Positions 36,528-44,964 of a stretch of DNA of 64,000 bases are shown here, piece after piece. A program made the position numbers and the translations under genes. Every line of letters begins with the position of its first letter. Within the stretch, counting starts at the first letter, position 1. A model generated the notes under the pieces. It had not been told where the DNA came from and searched no databases. It was given only the letters and a program-made list of their open reading frames with translations. This DNA comes from CAVVGB01 sp963747715 (GTDB lineage: Bacteria; Actinomycetota; Thermoleophilia; Gaiellales; Gaiellaceae): the NCBI GenBank assembly GCA_963747715.1, contig CAVVGB010000008.1, positions 190,436 to 254,435 of the forward strand, read 5' to 3'.

Positions 36528-37261
36528 GCGAGCAGGAAACAGAACCCCAGCGCGAGGTCGAGGCGGAGGGGGAGACCGTCGGCGAAGCGAAGTGGTCGGC
36601 GCTTCGCGAGCTCGAGCGCCGCTTCCCGGGAGTCGACAAGTCGCAGGTCCGCTTCGCGGTCGTCTCGGAAGGGGAGCGCGGGTTGCTCGGCGTCGGCCAC
36701 GTGCCGGCCAAGGTGATCGCGCAGCTGACGAGCGTTCCGGCGCCCGAAGCGGCGGAGGAGCCGGGCTCGCCGGCAGCGCGTCTGCGCGAGCTACTCGAGC
36801 GGATCACGACCGAGCTCGGCGTGCCGGTTCGCATCACGATCTCCGAGGACGAGGACACGCTCGTGGCGCGGATGTCGGGCCCCGACCTCGGCCCCGTGAT
36901 CGGGCGGCGCGGGCAGACGATCGACGCGATCCAGTATCTCGCCAACGCGTTCGTCTGGCGTGCCGGCGGCGAGCGCAAGGAAGTGATGATCGACGCGGCG
37001 GGATACCGGGACCGCCGCCGCACGTCGCTCGAGCAAACGGCCGACCGCGCGGCGGAGGAAGCGCTGCGCACGCGCGAGCCCGTCGACCTCGAGCCGATGA
37101 GCTCCGTCGAGCGCAAGATCGTGCACCTGTACCTGCAGGACCGTCCCGGAATCGAGACGGCCAGTGAAGGGGCCGACCCCAACCGGTACGTCGTTGTTCG
37201 ATCCGTCGGTGGGGCCGCGCCCGGCGGGGCGCGGGGTGGGGTGGCGGGATTATCTGAATGA
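36524..37261 (+). CDS. jag: Jag/KhpB RNA-binding protein (Jag-N, KH, R3H)
   Basis: A 245-residue protein with three domains: Jag-N (residues 20-60, SALRELERRFPGVDKSQVRF and GLLGVG), a KH domain (85-160) with the RNA-binding VIGRRGQTIDAIQ turn, and an R3H domain (165-228) with RDRRRTSLEQTADR and ending RYVVVRSVG. It is an RNA-binding partner of YidC operons linked to cell-envelope growth. ATG 36524 overlaps the true yidC stop. The glycine-rich tail after residue 228 overlaps rsmG. Confidence 0.92.
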   Translation: MSEQETEPQREVEAEGETVGEAKWSALRELERRFPGVDKSQVRFAVVSEGERGLLGVGHVPAKVIAQLTSVPAPEAAEEPGSPAARLRELLERITTELGVPVRITISEDEDTLVARMSGPDLGPVIGRRGQTIDAIQYLANAFVWRAGGERKEVMIDAAGYRDRRRTSLEQTADRAAEEALRTREPVDLEPMSSVERKIVHLYLQDRPGIETASEGADPNRYVVVRSVGGAAPGGARGGVAGLSE

Positions 37262-37850
37262 GGAACGAATCGAGCGCTGGCTCCGCGGGCTCGCCACGAC
37301 GCCGGGGCTCACTTCACTCCGTGACCTCGAGGACGTGCGCAGGGTGCACCTCGAGGGCTCGCTCGCCGCAGCACCGCTGATCGACGCCGGGCCGATCGTC
37401 GACGTCGGCTCGGGCGGAGGCTCGCCCGGGATCCCACTCGCGGCCGCGCGCCCCGACCTCGACTTCGAGCTGCTCGAGTCGAGCCGCAGGAAGTGCGTGT
37501 TCCTGGAGGAGGTGGCCGACGATTTTCCGAACGTGAAGGTCGTCTGTGAACGGGCGGAAGACCACGGGGCCGGCGTGGGCCGCGACCGCTACGCGACCGC
37601 GGTCAGCCGCGCGCTCGCGACGCCGCCGGTGGCGGCGGAATGGTGCCTGCCACTGGTCGCTCCGGGAGGCAAGGCGGTCCTTTTCGTCGGTCCGTCGGCC
37701 GACGCGAGCCCCGTCGCGCGCGTGGCCGAGCAGCTTGGTGCGGAAGGCCCCGAGGAGCTGCACGGATTCTTCGTTCTTCGCAAGGTCCAGGAGACTCCGC
37801 CCGGCTTTCCACGGCGCGCTGGGATCGCCAAGAAACGTCCACTCGCATAG
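37236..37850 (+). CDS. rsmG: 16S rRNA (guanine(527)-N(7))-methyltransferase RsmG
   Basis: About 204 residues. The SAM-binding motif is PIVDVGSGGGSPGIPLAAARP, followed by LLESSRRKCVFLEEV and the family-typical AVSRALATPP. It methylates G527 of 16S rRNA, and loss is known to give low-level streptomycin resistance. The start is uncertain: GTG 37236 lies inside the end of jag; a GTG at 37164 would add 24 residues of low-complexity sequence. Gene order jag-rsmG-parA-parB is the standard bacterial one. Confidence 0.92.
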   Translation: MGWRDYLNEERIERWLRGLATTPGLTSLRDLEDVRRVHLEGSLAAAPLIDAGPIVDVGSGGGSPGIPLAAARPDLDFELLESSRRKCVFLEEVADDFPNVKVVCERAEDHGAGVGRDRYATAVSRALATPPVAAEWCLPLVAPGGKAVLFVGPSADASPVARVAEQLGAEGPEELHGFFVLRKVQETPPGFPRRAGIAKKRPLA

Positions 37851-37873
37851 GCAACGCTGACCGGGAGGACCAC

Positions 37874-37879
37874 TAGTAT
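37874..37879 (+). promoter_or_regulatory. -10 hexamer TAGTAT for leaderless parA
   Basis: TAGTAT ends seven bases before the parA ATG at 37887, so the transcript should start at the initiation codon. No ribosome binding site is present in the gap; GGAGG at 37864 is too far upstream. Confidence 0.45.
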
Positions 37880-37886
37880 CGGCCCG

Positions 37887-38662
37887 ATGGGGAGCGTCTT
37901 TGCGCTCGCAAACCAGAAAGGCGGCGTCGGCAAGACGACCACGGCGGTCAACCTGGCCGCGTGCCTGGCCGAGGCCGGCGCCAAGACGCTCGTCGTCGAC
38001 CTCGATCCCGCAGGCAAACGCGACCTCTGGGCTCGGCGAGCAGGCCAATGGGAGCGTCGTCCTACGACCTTCTGGACGGCGCGCCGCTCGCCGAAGTGAC
38101 GCACACCACGCGCTTCACCAACCTCGACGTCGTCCCGTCCCGACCTGAGCTCGCCGGCGCCGTCGTCGAGCTCGCCCAGCACGGTGACGGCGAGACGTTT
38201 CTCGCCCCCGCGCTCGCGCCCGCGCGCGAGCGGTACGACTTCGCCTTCGTCGATTGCCCGCCGTCGCTCGGGCCGCTGACGGTGAACGCGCTCGCGGCCG
38301 CCGACCGCGTTCTCGTTCCGGTGCAGTGCGAGTACTACGCGCTCGAGGGGCTCGCGCAGCTCTTGCATTCGATCGAGCTGGTTCGCTCCCGCTTGAACCG
38401 CAAGCTCGTGGTTGCAGGGATGATCCTCACGATGGTGGACGTGCGCACGCGTCTTGCAGCAGACGTCGCCGCGGAGGTGCGCAAGCATTTCGGCGATCTC
38501 GTCTTCGACGCCGTCGTGCCGCGCAGCGTGCGGCTGGCGGAAGCGCCGAGCCACGGTCTGCCGATCACGGCGTACGACCCGGCCTCCGCCGGCGCACAGG
38601 CCTACTACCAAGTTGCGAACGAGCTCGTCGACCGCTCGCAGGCCGCCAAGGCGGCCGCGTGA
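37887..38662 (+). CDS. parA: ParA/Soj chromosome-partitioning ATPase, two frameshifts
   Basis: About 257 residues after bridging. The deviant Walker A is NQKGGVGKTTTAVNLAACLA at residue 8, VVDLDPQANATSGLG is the conserved Walker A' region, and FAFVDCPPSLGPLTVNAL is Walker B. The end, VPRSVRLAEAPSHGLPITAYDP, is typical of ParA/Soj. One extra C at 38005-38009 (atccc) and one extra G at 38047-38052 (aatggg) put the middle 13 codons in another frame. With both removed the protein is complete. It overlaps parB by four bases. Together with ParB and parS it segregates the origin. Confidence 0.9.
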
Positions 38663-39123
38663 CCGGCCAGCCTGCACGACGCGGCCTGGGCCGCGGCCTC
38701 GAGGTCCTGATCGGCGGGAACGCGACCGCGACCGACCTCGTGCACATCGCGGTCGGGTCGATTCGCCCCAACCCGCGCCAGCCGAGGCGCCGCATCGACG
38801 GCGAGGGCGTCGCCGAGCTCTCCGAGTCCGTGCGCGCCCAGGGCGTGATCCAGCCCATCGTCGTCCGTCCGTCCGGCGACGCCGGCTACGAGCTGATCGC
38901 CGGCGAGCGCCGCTGGCGGGCCGCCAAGAACGCCGGGCTTGCGACCGTGCCAGCGGTAGTGCGCGAGACGGACGACCGTGACTCGCTCCTCATCGCCCTC
39001 GTCGAGAACGTCGCCCGCGAGAACCTCTCGCCGGTCGAGGAGGCGCGGGCCTACGCGGTTCTCCAGGACGAGTTCGGCCTCTCGCTCGGCGAGGTCGCCG
39101 AGCGCGTCGGGCGCTCCAAGCCC
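38659..39123 (+). CDS. parB: ParB chromosome-partitioning protein, cut at the contig junction
   Basis: 155 residues of a ParB that should be about 280-300. Present: a short N-terminal ParA-binding tail (ARRGLGRGLEVLIG), the ParB/Srx domain with IRPNPRQPRRRID, QGVIQPIVVRP and the CTP-binding YELIAGERRWRAAKNAG, VALVEN-like LIALVENVARENLSPVEEARAY, and the first half of the helix-turn-helix LSLGEVAERVGRSKP. After that the sequence turns into another gene in a different frame; only meaningless arginine-rich residues follow to a stop at 39231. GTG 38659 overlaps the parA stop. Confidence 0.9.
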
Positions 39124-39130
39124 CCGCGAG
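39115..39130. other. chimeric junction between two genomes
   Basis: ParB homology stops at the lysine codon ending at 39120, and GlpD homology begins at 39125 in another reading frame. Only cccc lies between. Two unrelated housekeeping genes are both cut at one point, and gene content on either side fits different actinobacterial classes. Confidence 0.85.
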
Positions 39131-39772
39131 CACGCCGTCGCCAGGGTCGCCCCCGGGCTCGTTGCGATCGCCGGCGGCAAGTACACGACCTACCGGGTGA
39201 TGGGCGCCGACGCCGTCGACGCGGCCGGTGAGGACCTGCCCGGCCGGGTGAACCCGTCGTGCACCGAGGACGTCCCGTTGGTCGGCGCCGACGGGTACCA
39301 GGCCCTGGTCAACTCGGCCGATCGGATCGCCGCGGAACACCAGGTGCATCCCTACCGGATCAAGCACCTGCTCGACCGGTACGGGTCGGAGATCCACCAG
39401 GTGCTCGCTCCGGCCGCCGACGACCCCGAGCTGCTCAAGCCGCTGCCGGGGGCCGCGGACTACCTGCAGGCCGAAGCCCTCTACGCGGTCACCCACGAGG
39501 GCGCGCTGCACGTCGAGGACGTGCTGGCCCGCCGGACCCGCATCTCCATCGAGTACGCCCACCGGGGCACCGAGACCGCGCCGCGGGTCGCCGAGCTGAT
39601 GGCCGGCGTGCTCGGCTGGTCGGACGAGGAGCGCGACGACGAGGTGGCGAAGTACCTGGCGCGGGTCGAGGCGGAACGGAAGTCGCAGACCGAACCCGAC
39701 GACGAAGCGGCGGACCAGGTCCGCACGAACGCCCCGGAGATCCGGGATCTGATCACCTCACCGGTGGCTTGA
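39125..39772 (+). CDS. glpD: aerobic glycerol-3-phosphate dehydrogenase, C-terminal fragment
   Basis: The last 215 residues of a GlpD that should be about 570 long. It starts inside the FAD domain with REHAVARVAPGLVAIAGGKYTTYRVMGADAVD, the conserved late FAD/G3P motif, and continues through the C-terminal DAO_C helical domain (HPYRIKHLLDRYG, VTHEGALHVEDVLARRTRISIEYAHRG, a key stretch). The enzyme oxidises glycerol-3-phosphate to dihydroxyacetone phosphate at the membrane. There is no start codon because the 5' part is missing at the junction. In Actinomycetia a glpD2 gene lies near the accA3 locus, which follows here. Confidence 0.9.
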   Translation, partial: REHAVARVAPGLVAIAGGKYTTYRVMGADAVDAAGEDLPGRVNPSCTEDVPLVGADGYQALVNSADRIAAEHQVHPYRIKHLLDRYGSEIHQVLAPAADDPELLKPLPGAADYLQAEALYAVTHEGALHVEDVLARRTRISIEYAHRGTETAPRVAELMAGVLGWSDEERDDEVAKYLARVEAERKSQTEPDDEAADQVRTNAPEIRDLITSPVA

Positions 39773-39844
39773 CGGCGGCGCCGGCCGGCCCGGACTCCGC
39801 GAAGCCGGTCGAGAAGACCGGCGGCTACGTCTGATCGACGGTGC

Positions 39845-40390
39845 TCACCTTGTCGGCGCCGGACGCGCCGACGCTGACGCCGCGAGCCGAGGCCGGCTGA
39901 ACCTCAGCCGTCCCGGCCGTCCGCGGCCACGGGGTGGGGGCCGACTGCCGGACATGGCCCCGGCGATGACCGCGACCAGCGCCGGAAGCAGGAACACCAC
40001 CCAGGTCTTGAGCAGGAAGAACAACGCCACCGCGATGATCGCGGCGACCGGCACCGCCACGGCGGCGAACCGCTGGGCCGGCGTCCTGGTGTCGGAGGAA
40101 TCGACGACTATCCGGGTGTCGGGTGGTCGCTGGATCTCCTGCGGTGGGGTGACCAGCGGCAACTTCGGATGCGGGGCCGGCAGGTCGTCGAACAGCGCCC
40201 GCAGGTCAGAGGTGGTCCTGGCCACGGTGACCTTGGCCGTTCGCTCGCCGTACTCGTCGATGTCCAGTCGGCCGGCCGACATGTGGACGCCGAGTGCCTC
40301 GATCGCGGCATTGCGTTCGGCGTCGCCCACCCGGATCTGCGGCGCCGGGGGTCGGACCGGCTCTCCGGGGTCGTCGGGCGTTGCAGGCAT
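39845..40390 (-). CDS. DUF1707 domain protein with membrane segments
   Basis: A 181-residue protein. Residues 15-70 are a DUF1707 domain (RVGDAERNAAIEALGVHMSAGRL, then DIDEYGERTAKVTVARTTSDLRALFDDLP), a very common actinobacterial module of unknown function. A proline-rich linker follows, then a hydrophobic stretch of about 40 residues (two short helices: VAAIIAVALFFLLKTW and VFLLPALVAVIAG), and a basic arginine-rich tail. ATG 40390 is used; GTG two codons before it is equally possible. It is the last gene on this strand before the junction side. Confidence 0.8.
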   Translation of the reverse strand: MPATPDDPGEPVRPPAPQIRVGDAERNAAIEALGVHMSAGRLDIDEYGERTAKVTVARTTSDLRALFDDLPAPHPKLPLVTPPQEIQRPPDTRIVVDSSDTRTPAQRFAAVAVPVAAIIAVALFFLLKTWVVFLLPALVAVIAGAMSGSRPPPRGRGRPGRLRFSRPRLAASASARPAPTR

Positions 40391-40450
40391 CGTCACGCTC
40401 CCGACTGTAGGTGACCCGGCGCAGAAGCAACCGGGGGAGCGCTCCGGTCC

Positions 40451-40510
40451 GTTGAGCGGAGGGTGTGCAGGGTCTCGGGCCGAATTTTCCCTGCACGCCC
40501 TCCGCTCAAC
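40451..40510. repeat. 22-bp inverted repeat, probable terminator of the accA3 gene
   Basis: Left arm 40451-40472 (GTTGAGCGGAGGGTGTGCAGGG) — only its ends quoted elsewhere — pairs with 40489-40510 at 21 of 22 positions, with the odd one a G-U wobble. The 16-base loop contains TCGGGCCGA. It lies 23 bases past the accA3 stop and 60 bases before DUF1707. There is no U-run. A related, weaker element follows purE at 57957. Confidence 0.7.
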
Positions 40511-40533
40511 CGGGGGGCCGGCGACCGAACCGG

Positions 40534-42291
40534 TCAGGCGATCTCGGCGATGACCTGCCCGGCGGTGACCTGGCCGCCCACCTCGACGGAGAGCCCGCTC
40601 ACCGTTCCGTCCTTGTGGGCCGTGACCGGGTTCTCCATCTTCATCGCCTCGATGACGGCGATCAGGTCGCCGCTGCTGACCGTGTCGCCCTCGGCCACCG
40701 CGACCTTGACCACGGTGCCCTGCATCGGCGCGACCGCCGCATCCCCGGACACGGCCGCCGCCACCGCCCCCCGGCTGCGCCTGGTGCGGGTCGGGGCAGC
40801 GCGACCGGCGCCGCCGGTGGTCGCCGGGGCCAGGTCGCCGGGCAGCGACACCTCGACCCGCCGGCCGTTGACCTCGACGACGACGACCTGCCGGTCCCCC
40901 GCGGGTCCGCCCGCCGGGGCGGCCCCGACGAACGGCTCGATGGCGTTGTCGAACTCGGTCTCGATCCACCGGGTGTGCACGCCGAACCCGTCGGCGTCGC
41001 CGATGAAGGCCGGGTCGTCGACCACCGCCCGGTGGAACGGCAGGACGGTGGCCATGCCGTCGACCCGCAGTTCGGCCAGCGCCCGGCGGGACCGTTCCAG
41101 CGCCTGCGTCCGGTCGGCTCCGGTGACGATCAGTTTGGCCAGCAAGGAGTCGAACGCCCCGGAGATCTCCGAACCCGACTCGACCCCGGAGTCGACCCGC
41201 ACGCCGGGACCGGACGGCGCGACGAACGTCGTCACCGTTCCGGGGGCCGGCAGGAATCCGCGGCCGGCGTCCTCACCGTTGATCCGGAACTCGATCGAAT
41301 GCCCGCGCGGCGCAGGATCCTCGGTGACGGCGAGCTTCTCGCCGTCGGCGATGCGGAACTGCTCACGCACCAAATCGATCCCACTCGTCTCCTCCGAGAC
41401 CGGGTGCTCCACCTGCAGCCTGGTGTTCACCTCGAGGAACGAGACCGTACCTTCGGTACCGACCAGGAACTCGACGGTGCCGGCGCCGTGGTACCCGGCC
41501 TCCCGGCAGATCGCCCTGGCCGCCTCGTGGATCTGGGCCCGCTGAGCCTCCGACAGGAACGGCGCGGGGGCCTCCTCGACCAGCTTCTGGTGTCGCCGCT
41601 GCAGCGAACAGTCGCGGGTGCCGACGATGACGACGGTGCCGTGCTGATCGGCCAGCACCTGCGCCTCGACGTGCCGCGGCCGGTCCAGGTACCGCTCGAC
41701 GAAACACTCACCGCGGCCGAACGCGGTGACCGCCTCCCGCACGGCGGACTCGAACAGTTCAGGGATCTCCTCGATCGTGCGGGCGACCTTCAGACCGCGG
41801 CCGCCGCCGCCGAAGGCCGCCTTGATGGCCACCGGCAGGCCGTACTCGGTCGCGAAGGCGACCACCTCGTCGGCGCCGGCGACCGGGTCAGGGGTGCCGG
41901 GTACCAGCGGTGCACCCGCCCTTGTCGCGATGTGCCTGGCCGTGACCTTGTCGCCGAGGTCACGGATGGCCTGCGGCGAGGGGCCGATCCAGGTGAGGCC
42001 GGCGTCGATCACGGCCTGCGCGAAGTCCGCGTTCTCGGAGAGGAATCCGTACCCGGGGTGGACCGCATCGGCGCCGGCGGCGACCGCGACGGCCAGCAGC
42101 TTCGCGATGTCGAGGTACGTCTCAGCCGGGGTGGCACCGTGCAGGGCATGGGCTTCGTCGGAGACGCGGACGTGCAGGGCGTCGCGGTCAGGGTCGGCGT
42201 AGACGGCCACCGAACGAAGCCCGGCATCGCGGCAGGCGCGGGCCACCCGCACGGCGATCTCGCCGCGATTCGCGATCAGAACGGTGTGCAC
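40534..42291 (-). CDS. accA3: acyl-CoA carboxylase alpha subunit: biotin carboxylase fused to biotin carrier
   Basis: A 585-residue AccA3-like subunit that carboxylates its own biotin and serves several carboxyltransferases (acetyl- and propionyl-CoA carboxylases). Biotin carboxylase: LIANRGEIAVRVARAC, HPGYGFLSENADFA, the ATP-grasp loop GGGGRGLKVA, DCSLQRRHQKLVEEAPAP, and FLEVNTRLQVEHPVSE. The last 75 residues are the carrier domain with the biotinyl lysine in VIEAMKMENP (about Lys551). The N-terminus is a normal ATG. Gene order with maf, accE, accD and birA follows the mycobacterial accA3-birA locus. Confidence 0.95.
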   Translation of the reverse strand: MHTVLIANRGEIAVRVARACRDAGLRSVAVYADPDRDALHVRVSDEAHALHGATPAETYLDIAKLLAVAVAAGADAVHPGYGFLSENADFAQAVIDAGLTWIGPSPQAIRDLGDKVTARHIATRAGAPLVPGTPDPVAGADEVVAFATEYGLPVAIKAAFGGGGRGLKVARTIEEIPELFESAVREAVTAFGRGECFVERYLDRPRHVEAQVLADQHGTVVIVGTRDCSLQRRHQKLVEEAPAPFLSEAQRAQIHEAARAICREAGYHGAGTVEFLVGTEGTVSFLEVNTRLQVEHPVSEETSGIDLVREQFRIADGEKLAVTEDPAPRGHSIEFRINGEDAGRGFLPAPGTVTTFVAPSGPGVRVDSGVESGSEISGAFDSLLAKLIVTGADRTQALERSRRALAELRVDGMATVLPFHRAVVDDPAFIGDADGFGVHTRWIETEFDNAIEPFVGAAPAGGPAGDRQVVVVEVNGRRVEVSLPGDLAPATTGGAGRAAPTRTRRSRGAVAAAVSGDAAVAPMQGTVVKVAVAEGDTVSSGDLIAVIEAMKMENPVTAHKDGTVSGLSVEVGGQVTAGQVIAEIA

Positions 42292-42370
42292 GGCACGGTC
42301 CTCCGGTGGGCTCGGTGGGCTGTCACGGGGTGGGTGGTCGCGAGGTGGGTGGTCACTGGGTGGTGGGCGG

Positions 42371-43000
42371 TCACGGCGTGGCCCAGAAGTCGGTGACGGT
42401 CAGGCCGAGGTCGGCCAGCAATCGGCGGGTGAGGGGCAGCGAGATGCCGACCACGCTGGACGGGTCGCCGTCGAGACCCTCGACGAACCAGCCGCCGAGC
42501 CCGTCGATGGTGAATGCGCCGGCAACGGCGAGGGGCTCGCCGGTGGCGATGTAGGCGTCCAGCTCGGCCCTGGTCGGCGTACCGAACCGCACTGTGGTGG
42601 CACATGTTCCGTCCGCGACGGTGACGACCGCCCCGTCCAGCACCCGGACGACGGCGTGGCCCGTCATCAGCCGGCCGGTGTTCCCGGCCAGGTCACGCCA
42701 GCGTTCGGCGGCCTCGTCGGCCGACCGCGGCTTGCCGAGGAGGGCCCCGTCGAGGTGGAGCATGGAGTCGCAACCGACCACGACCGCGTCGGGGTAGTGG
42801 TCGGCGAACGTCGTGGCCACCGCCTGCGCTTTCGCCCGGGCCAGCGTGACGACGACCTCTGCCGGGTCCGCCCCGGTCAGCCCGGCGAGCAGCTCGTCCT
42901 CGTCCACCCCGGAGACCAGGACCACCGGGTCGATGCCGGCGGCCCGCAGGATCGATCGGCGGGCGGGAGATGCTGAGGCCAGCACGAAGGATGGCGTCAT
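42371..43000 (-). CDS. maf: Maf family nucleotide pyrophosphatase
   Basis: A 209-residue Maf protein, a house-cleaning hydrolase of modified or canonical nucleoside triphosphates. Seen: VLASASPARRSILRAAG at the start, VVVGCDSMLHLDGALLGKP (VVGCDSxL form), and the late TIDGLGGWFVEGLDGDPSSVVGISL. The ATG at 43000 overlaps the accE stop (ATGA). It lies between accE and accA3, as in mycobacteria. Not essential for the carboxylase, but its place in the operon is conserved. Confidence 0.93.
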   Translation of the reverse strand: MTPSFVLASASPARRSILRAAGIDPVVLVSGVDEDELLAGLTGADPAEVVVTLARAKAQAVATTFADHYPDAVVVGCDSMLHLDGALLGKPRSADEAAERWRDLAGNTGRLMTGHAVVRVLDGAVVTVADGTCATTVRFGTPTRAELDAYIATGEPLAVAGAFTIDGLGGWFVEGLDGDPSSVVGISLPLTRRLLADLGLTVTDFWATP

Positions 43001-43239
43001 CCGGGCAGTCCCGAGATCCACCAGCCGGCCCCGCCCGGCCCGCTGACCCGGAGCCGATGGGCCGGATCGCCCCACGCCGACCGCGGGCCGGCGGGAACCG
43101 CGGCCGGCGGTGACTGCAGCGAAGCCAGGACGACCAGAACGGCAGCAGCGTCCTCGTCGGCCCGCAGCGCTGCCCGCTCCGGCTGCGGTGCTGCGCTGCC
43201 GCTTGGCGGCGTCAGCGTGCTCCCGTCGCCTTTGCTCAC
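42997..43239 (-). CDS. accE: acyl-CoA carboxylase epsilon subunit
   Basis: An 80-residue AccE5-like subunit, found only in actinobacterial acyl-CoA carboxylases, where it bridges the alpha and beta subunits. The family shows low sequence conservation; here the weakly conserved DEDAAAVLVVLASLQ helix and the SAWGDPAHRLR to WWISGLPG end are present. Position decides: it overlaps the accD5 stop by four bases (GTGA) and the maf start by four bases. The N-terminal third is disordered-looking. Confidence 0.82.
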   Translation of the reverse strand: MSKGDGSTLTPPSGSAAPQPERAALRADEDAAAVLVVLASLQSPPAAVPAGPRSAWGDPAHRLRVSGPGGAGWWISGLPG

Positions 43240-44870
43240 AGCGGTATGTTCCCGTGCTTCTTGGGCGGCAGGGTCTGTCGTTTGTCGGCGAGTACCTGCA
43301 GCGAGCGGGTGATGATCCGCCTGGTCTCGGACGGTCGGATGATCTCGTCGACGTAACCGCGCTCGGCGGCGATGAACGGATTGGCGAGGGTGTCCTCGTA
43401 GTCGGTCTGCAGCCGAGCGCGCAGCGCCGCGGTGTCCGGACCGTCGGCACCGTCGACGAGGGTGGCGCCGATCTCCTTGCGATAGAGGATGTTCACCGCT
43501 CCCTGCGCGCCCATGACGGCGATCTGGGCGGTCGGCCAGGCGACGTTGATGTCCGCGCCGAGGTGTTTGGAACCCATGACGTCGTAGGCGCCGCCGTAGG
43601 CCTTGCGGGTGATCACGGTGATCAACGGGACGGTGGCCTCCGCGTAGGCGTAGATGAGCTTCGCTCCGCGGCGGATGATGCCGTTCCACTCCTGGCCGGT
43701 CCCGGGCAGGAAGCCGGGGACGTCGACGAAGGTGAGCACCGGGACGTTGAACGCGTCGCAGGTGCGCACGAACCTGGCCGCCTTCTCCGAAGCGTCGATG
43801 TCGAGGGTGCCGGCCAGGTGCATGGGCTGATTCGCCACCACGCCGACGCTGCGACCGGCCACCCGGCCGAAGCCGGTGAGGATGTTGGGCGCGAAGAGTT
43901 CGTGCACCTGCAGGAACTCACCGTCGTCGAGGACGGCTCCGACCACGGTCGCCATGTCGTACGGCTGGTTGGCCGAATCGGGGATGAGGGTGTCGAGGGC
44001 CAGGTCGGTGTCGTTGAGCTCGAGATCGACCGGGCCGTCCAGTACCGGTGGGGCGGTCAGGTTGTTCGCCGGCAGGTAGCCCAGCAGCGCCCGGACGTAG
44101 GAGATGGCGTCGTCCTCGTCCGCGCCGAGGTAGTGCGCGTTGCCCGAGCGGGTGTTGTGGGTCCTGGCGCCGCCCAGCTCTTCGAGGGTGACCTCCTCGC
44201 CGGTGACGGCACGCACGACATCCGGTCCGGTGATGAACATCTGGGAGGTCTTGTCGACCATCACGACGAAGTCGGTCAGCGCCGGGGAGTACACGTGGCC
44301 GCCGGCGGCCGCGCCCATGATCAGCGAGATCTGCGGGATCACCCCGGATGCATGAACGTTGCGCTTGAAGATCTCGGCATACAGGCCGAGCGAGACGACG
44401 CCCTCCTGGATGCGGGCCCCGCCCCCTTCGTTGATGCCGACCAGCGGGCGGCCGGTGCGCACGGCGAAATCCATGACTTTGACGATCTTCTCGCCGTACA
44501 CCTCACCCAGTGACCCGCCGAAGACGGCGACGTCCTGGGAGAAGACGCAGATCTCACGGCCGTCGACGGTGCCGTATCCGCTCACGACGCCGTCGCCGTA
44601 CGGACGGTTGCCCTGCAGGCCGAAGTTCGTCGACCGGTGCCGGGCGAAGGCGTCGAACTCGACGAACGAGCCCTCGTCCAGGAGCAGGTCGATGCGCTCG
44701 CGGGCGGTCTTCTTGCCCCTGGCGTGCTGGCGCTCGACGGCCTTCGCCGATCCGGCGTGGACATGCTCGTCGAACCGGGCGGCGAGATCGGCGAGCTTGG
44801 CAGCGGTGGTGTGCGGAGCTTCCGACCTGGCCGCGGAGTCGGCCGGCTGGTCATCGGCGCTGATGGACAT
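43236..44870 (-). CDS. accD5: acyl-CoA (propionyl-CoA) carboxylase beta subunit
   Basis: A 544-residue carboxyltransferase of the PccB/AccD5 type. N-terminal half: GKKTARERIDLLLDEGSFVE, GGSLGEVYGEKIVKVMDFA, INEGGGARIQEGVVSL and LIMGAAAGGHVYSPALTDF (oxyanion glycines). C-terminal half: FVDVPGFLPGTGQEWNGIIRRGAKL, VITRKAYGGAYDVMGSKHLGAD. It carboxylates propionyl-CoA or acetyl-CoA with AccA3 and AccE. Start ATG 44870; a longer open frame upstream overlaps the birA promoter. Confidence 0.94.
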   Translation of the reverse strand: MSISADDQPADSAARSEAPHTTAAKLADLAARFDEHVHAGSAKAVERQHARGKKTARERIDLLLDEGSFVEFDAFARHRSTNFGLQGNRPYGDGVVSGYGTVDGREICVFSQDVAVFGGSLGEVYGEKIVKVMDFAVRTGRPLVGINEGGGARIQEGVVSLGLYAEIFKRNVHASGVIPQISLIMGAAAGGHVYSPALTDFVVMVDKTSQMFITGPDVVRAVTGEEVTLEELGGARTHNTRSGNAHYLGADEDDAISYVRALLGYLPANNLTAPPVLDGPVDLELNDTDLALDTLIPDSANQPYDMATVVGAVLDDGEFLQVHELFAPNILTGFGRVAGRSVGVVANQPMHLAGTLDIDASEKAARFVRTCDAFNVPVLTFVDVPGFLPGTGQEWNGIIRRGAKLIYAYAEATVPLITVITRKAYGGAYDVMGSKHLGADINVAWPTAQIAVMGAQGAVNILYRKEIGATLVDGADGPDTAALRARLQTDYEDTLANPFIAAERGYVDEIIRPSETRRIITRSLQVLADKRQTLPPKKHGNIPL

Positions 44871-44952
44871 TTTGGCAGGGTAACTGCCGCGACCGGTTCG
44901 GGTGGGCGGGGAGTCCTCGTGAGCTGCCGCCGTCTGCCGCACCCGTTCGACC

Positions 44953-44958
44953 TAGAGT
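44953..44958 (+). promoter_or_regulatory. -10 hexamer TAGAGT for leaderless birA (right half)
   Basis: TAGAGT ends six bases before the GTG at 44965. The spacing equals that at the left-half birA and thioredoxin genes and predicts a leaderless transcript. Confidence 0.45.
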
Positions 44959-44964
44959 CGAGAG

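Noticed and set aside
36131..37261. A single open frame joining the YidC C-terminus to Jag
   Set aside because: The proper basic YidC tail and its stop are present in the third frame, with the stop overlapping the jag ATG; the fusion is produced by an extra base near 36470.
38254..39231. ParB continuing past 39123 into an arginine-rich C-terminus
   Set aside because: The residues after GRSKP do not resemble any ParB and the same bases code for GlpD in another frame.
40465..42396. A 643-residue open frame opposite accA3
   Set aside because: No family features; accA3 on the other strand is complete with biotin and ATP motifs.
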